Assembly (NCBI RefSeq): GCF_025821665.1
Contig: NZ_JACKSJ010000004.1
Location: 1-48,633, forward strand
Direction of reading: 5' to 3'
Length of the DNA stretch: 48,633 nt
DNA from: [Mycobacterium] manitobense
Lineage (GTDB): Bacteria; Actinomycetota; Actinomycetes; Mycobacteriales; Mycobacteriaceae
Every line of letters starts with the position of its first letter. Position 1 is the stretch's first letter. Positions 46,728-48,633 of this stretch are shown here, piece by piece. A program made the translations under genes and the position numbers. The notes beneath the pieces were generated by a model. That model made no database searches. It was not told the origin of the DNA and was given only the letters and a program-made list of their open reading frames with translations.

Positions 46728-47456
46728 TCAGGTGGCGTCGTGGAACACCAGGCCGAGGGTGAACCGCTCGCCGGACCGGACCGTCGACACGCCGTGGCGG
46801 ACCGGCGCGGCACTCCAGCCGCGGGCGGAGCGCACCGGCCTTTCACGCGTGGTGAACACGAACCCGTGGCAGAACGGCACCGTCGTCGAGGTGCCGCGGG
46901 ACTGTGCGCGGGGGCGCTGCTCGAGCAGCAGGAACTCGCCGCCCGTGTGGTCGATGCCGGGCTCGTTGAGACCGATCACCACCTGCAGGGGAAAGATCAT
47001 GTCTCCGTACAGGTCCCGATGTAGCGCGTTCCAGTCGCCGGGGCCGTATCGGAGCAGGATTGCCGTCGACCGGGTCTGGCCCGCGGTGTGGCATGCGGCC
47101 AGCCACTCGTCGAGACTGTCGGGCCAGGGGGCCTCACGTCCGAGCCGGGACCACCAGTCCCGCGCGATCGGCAGAAGGCGGGGGTAGAGCGCGTGCTTGA
47201 GCTGCTCGACGGGCTCGGGTAGCGGGCGGTCGAAGTACCGGTACTCGCCGCGGCCGAAGCGGTATCTGCTCATGTCGATCGTCGAGCGGAACTGTGCGTC
47301 GTCGTCGTACCGGCCGCGTAGCTCAGCCGCCTCGGCGGGGGAGAGCAGCGCGGGCAGCAGGGCGCCGCCGAACTCGTCCAGTTCGGCGGCGACCCCCGCC
47401 CAAGCGGCGGAGTCCACGCGTCGCTGCCAATCATGGTGATGCACCGCCCCGCTCAT
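46728..47456 (-). CDS. 2-oxoglutarate/Fe(II)-dependent oxygenase
   Basis: The 242-aa protein has an iron triad His146-x-Asp148 (ALHRDLYGD) and His221 (VRHGVSTV), with the 2-oxoglutarate Arg231 (GERFTLGLVFHD). The fold is a double-stranded beta-helix, and PLQVVIGLNEPGIDHTGGEF is characteristic. ATG 47456 overlaps the ogt stop by one base (TGATG). Coupling to a DNA-alkylation repair gene suggests an AlkB-like or adaptive-response role, but the sequence is closer to prolyl-hydroxylase-like members, so the substrate is open. Confidence 0.88.
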   Translation of the reverse strand: MSGAVHHHDWQRRVDSAAWAGVAAELDEFGGALLPALLSPAEAAELRGRYDDDAQFRSTIDMSRYRFGRGEYRYFDRPLPEPVEQLKHALYPRLLPIARDWWSRLGREAPWPDSLDEWLAACHTAGQTRSTAILLRYGPGDWNALHRDLYGDMIFPLQVVIGLNEPGIDHTGGEFLLLEQRPRAQSRGTSTTVPFCHGFVFTTRERPVRSARGWSAAPVRHGVSTVRSGERFTLGLVFHDAT

Positions 47457-47965
47457 CAAAAGAGCCTCGCCGCCCTGAGCTCCGCAGGCTCCTCCAGATC
47501 GAGCAGCAGCTTCTTGCGTGCGACGCCGCCCGCGTAGCCGGTCAGCCGTCCGGCCTTGCCCACCACCCGATGGCACGGGATCACGATGCTCAGCGGGTTG
47601 CGGCCGACGATTTGACCGATCTCGCGGGCCGTCAAGCCGCCGGCGGTATCCGCCAGTTCGCCGTACGTCGCCGTGGCGCCGTAGGGAATCGTGGTGAGCT
47701 GTTCCCAGACACGTCGCTGCGTGATGTCACCGCGCGGATCGATCGGCAAATCGAGTGTGGTGCGGGCGCCGACAAGGTAGTCGCACAACTGGTTCTGCGC
47801 CTCGGCCAGCAGCGGGTCGGTGTCCGCGTCGACGCGTGGGCCGAAGCCGTTCTTCGCCGGTCTTGGCCAGTGCCCCTGGAAATACAGACCGGTCAGCGCG
47901 TCGCCCTCGGCGGCCAGCGTCAAGTCGTCGAGCGGGCTGTCGATCACGGTGTGTCGGATGCTCAT
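47456..47965 (-). CDS. ogt: Methylated-DNA--protein-cysteine methyltransferase
   Basis: This 169-aa suicide enzyme takes alkyl groups from O6-alkylguanine onto Cys131 in IPCHRVVG. The DNA-binding helix region includes YGELADTAGGLTAREIG and RNPLSIVI. AGAGGAGG lies upstream of the ATG. It is divergent from a SOS-box gene 79 bp away, but the SOS box is placed for the other gene. Confidence 0.96.
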   Translation of the reverse strand: MSIRHTVIDSPLDDLTLAAEGDALTGLYFQGHWPRPAKNGFGPRVDADTDPLLAEAQNQLCDYLVGARTTLDLPIDPRGDITQRRVWEQLTTIPYGATATYGELADTAGGLTAREIGQIVGRNPLSIVIPCHRVVGKAGRLTGYAGGVARKKLLLDLEEPAELRAARLF

Positions 47966-48036
47966 GGGCGTCCTCCTCTCATCATGTAGACGGCGGGGGA
48001 GTCGAAAGCGTGAGTTGTCGTACCCCTCTGCAATAA

Positions 48037-48052
48037 TCGAATGTATGTTCGA
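48037..48052. promoter_or_regulatory. LexA/SOS box TCGAAT-GTAT-GTTCGA
   Basis: The 16-bp site matches the mycobacterial SOS consensus TCGAAC-N4-GTTCGA with one change (T for C at position 6). The ATG of the 13E12 gene (48045) lies inside it, so LexA binding would cover the start codon. Confidence 0.85.
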
Positions 48053-48633
48053 TCCGGCGCAGGCAAGCTTCGATCAGGTGCTGGCCGTCGCGCGTCCGGA
48101 GTCGGTCGAGGCGCGCGAACTGATCTCGGTTGTGGTGGCGGCGGCGCGGCGGGAGAATCAGCAGGCCGCAGCGCGGTTGACCGCGATCGGCGAGGTGTAT
48201 GCACTGCGGATTTCAGAGCGCGATGAGCTCAGCGACCAGTGGGCCGTGGACACCGAATCCGCGGTGGCCGTCGAGATCGGCGCCGCCCTCAACATCGCCT
48301 ACGAGCGGGCCAAGGATCAGGTCAGCCTCGCCCGCGGGCTGCGTGAACGCCTACCGTTGGTCGCGGCGATGTTCCGCGCCGGTGAACTGAGTCTGCCCAT
48401 CGTCGAGACGCTGCTGCAGCGCACGACCCTGATCACCGACCCCGCCGTCTTGACCCACGTCGACGCCACCCTGGCAGGTGCGTCGGCCCGGCTGATGCGG
48501 CTCAGTTACGGCCAGATGTGCGGATATGTCGACCGCGTCATCGCCACACACGATCGAGATGCGGTGCGGCGCCGCCAGAAAGCAGCCGACGAGCGTGAGA
48601 TCTGGGTCATCGACGGCCTCGACGGCATGAGCA
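48045..48633 (+). CDS. 13E12 repeat family (DUF222) protein, 3' end missing
   Basis: The frame starts at ATG 48045 (MFDPAQASFDQVLAVARPES) and is open to the right edge (196 codons visible). Blocks typical of the mycobacterial DUF222/13E12 family are RLTAIGEVYALR, AVEIGAALNIAYERAKDQVS and ARGLRERLPLVAAMFRAGEL. The part outside the window would be expected to hold the HNH nuclease motif. These genes are multi-copy and several are LexA-controlled, as the SOS box here suggests. A shorter frame from ATG 48041 is a shadow. Confidence 0.9.
   Translation, partial: MFDPAQASFDQVLAVARPESVEARELISVVVAAARRENQQAAARLTAIGEVYALRISERDELSDQWAVDTESAVAVEIGAALNIAYERAKDQVSLARGLRERLPLVAAMFRAGELSLPIVETLLQRTTLITDPAVLTHVDATLAGASARLMRLSYGQMCGYVDRVIATHDRDAVRRRQKAADEREIWVIDGLDGMS

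Noticed and set aside
48041..48226. Short frame from ATG 48041
   Set aside because: It is a +1 shadow of the 13E12 frame starting at 48045, which has family blocks and stays open to the edge.

Overview
The window is about 48.6 kb of high-GC DNA from a mycobacterium, most likely an environmental, rapid-growing Mycolicibacterium-type species. The evidence is a complete mycolate FAS-II operon (fabD-acpM-kasA-kasB-accD6) with its regulator mabR, a mycothiol-dependent formaldehyde dehydrogenase, an AhpE-type peroxiredoxin, many GTG/TTG starts, and a 13E12/DUF222 gene with a mycobacterial SOS box. From about 13 kb rightward the order (proline-rich Hsp70-like protein, MBL hydrolase, mscR, methyltransferase, DAG kinase, FAD oxidase, TetR, glpD, accD6...aceE, DUF3052, ahpE, cobD, SURF1, ptpA, HAD, NIF3, zinc-ribbon protein, RNase H-phosphatase) follows, as I recall it, the M. 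tuberculosis Rv2264c-Rv2228c region. It is therefore mostly core chromosome. No insertion sequence, prophage or CRISPR array was seen, and no gene-free gap exceeds 300 bases.

Left part (1-11.4 kb): the 3' part of a Pro/Ala-rich protein with DKDRW repeats, a PhoD-type phosphatase and a secreted DUF4185 protein (+ strand). On the minus strand lies a tightly coupled operon: a family-5 peptide-type ABC transporter (binding lipoprotein, two permeases, fused double ATPase), then an SDR, then a small protein with six 12-residue VAGS repeats followed by twelve cysteines spaced exactly every third residue. This cysteine-triplet protein is the strangest coding sequence in the window.

Middle (11.4-27.6 kb): two oxidoreductases, a membrane-anchored Hsp70-like protein, a SABATH-type methyltransferase, a SHOCT membrane protein and the mscR/MBL formaldehyde pair. 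A + strand run follows (VOC, methyltransferase, homocysteine methyltransferase-like protein, serine hydrolase). Then comes a glycerolipid cluster in which a TetR gene and glpD diverge, across a 17-bp gap, from an alkyl-DHAP-synthase-like oxidase and a diacylglycerol kinase.

Right part (27.6-48.6 kb): accD6, kasB, kasA, acpM, fabD, mabR and aceE all lie on the minus strand. A perfect TTTTGT-N9-ACAAAA palindrome between mabR and fabD matches the MabR operator. Divergent from aceE are DUF3052 and ahpE, a tRNA-Val(TAC) and cobD. Then come SURF1, ptpA and a HAD protein (minus), the NIF3/zinc-ribbon/RNase H-phosphatase operon (plus), an XRE-cupin regulator divergent from a thioredoxin-reductase-like flavoprotein and a methyltransferase, an ogt/2OG-oxygenase pair, and a truncated 13E12 gene whose start codon lies inside its SOS box.

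Non-coding signals worth attention are two inverted repeats with identical 23-nt loops, a 28-bp dispersed repeat inserted in frame into both ptpA and the FAD-oxidase gene, several probable leaderless promoters, and three convergent gene pairs whose stop codons overlap by 4 bp.
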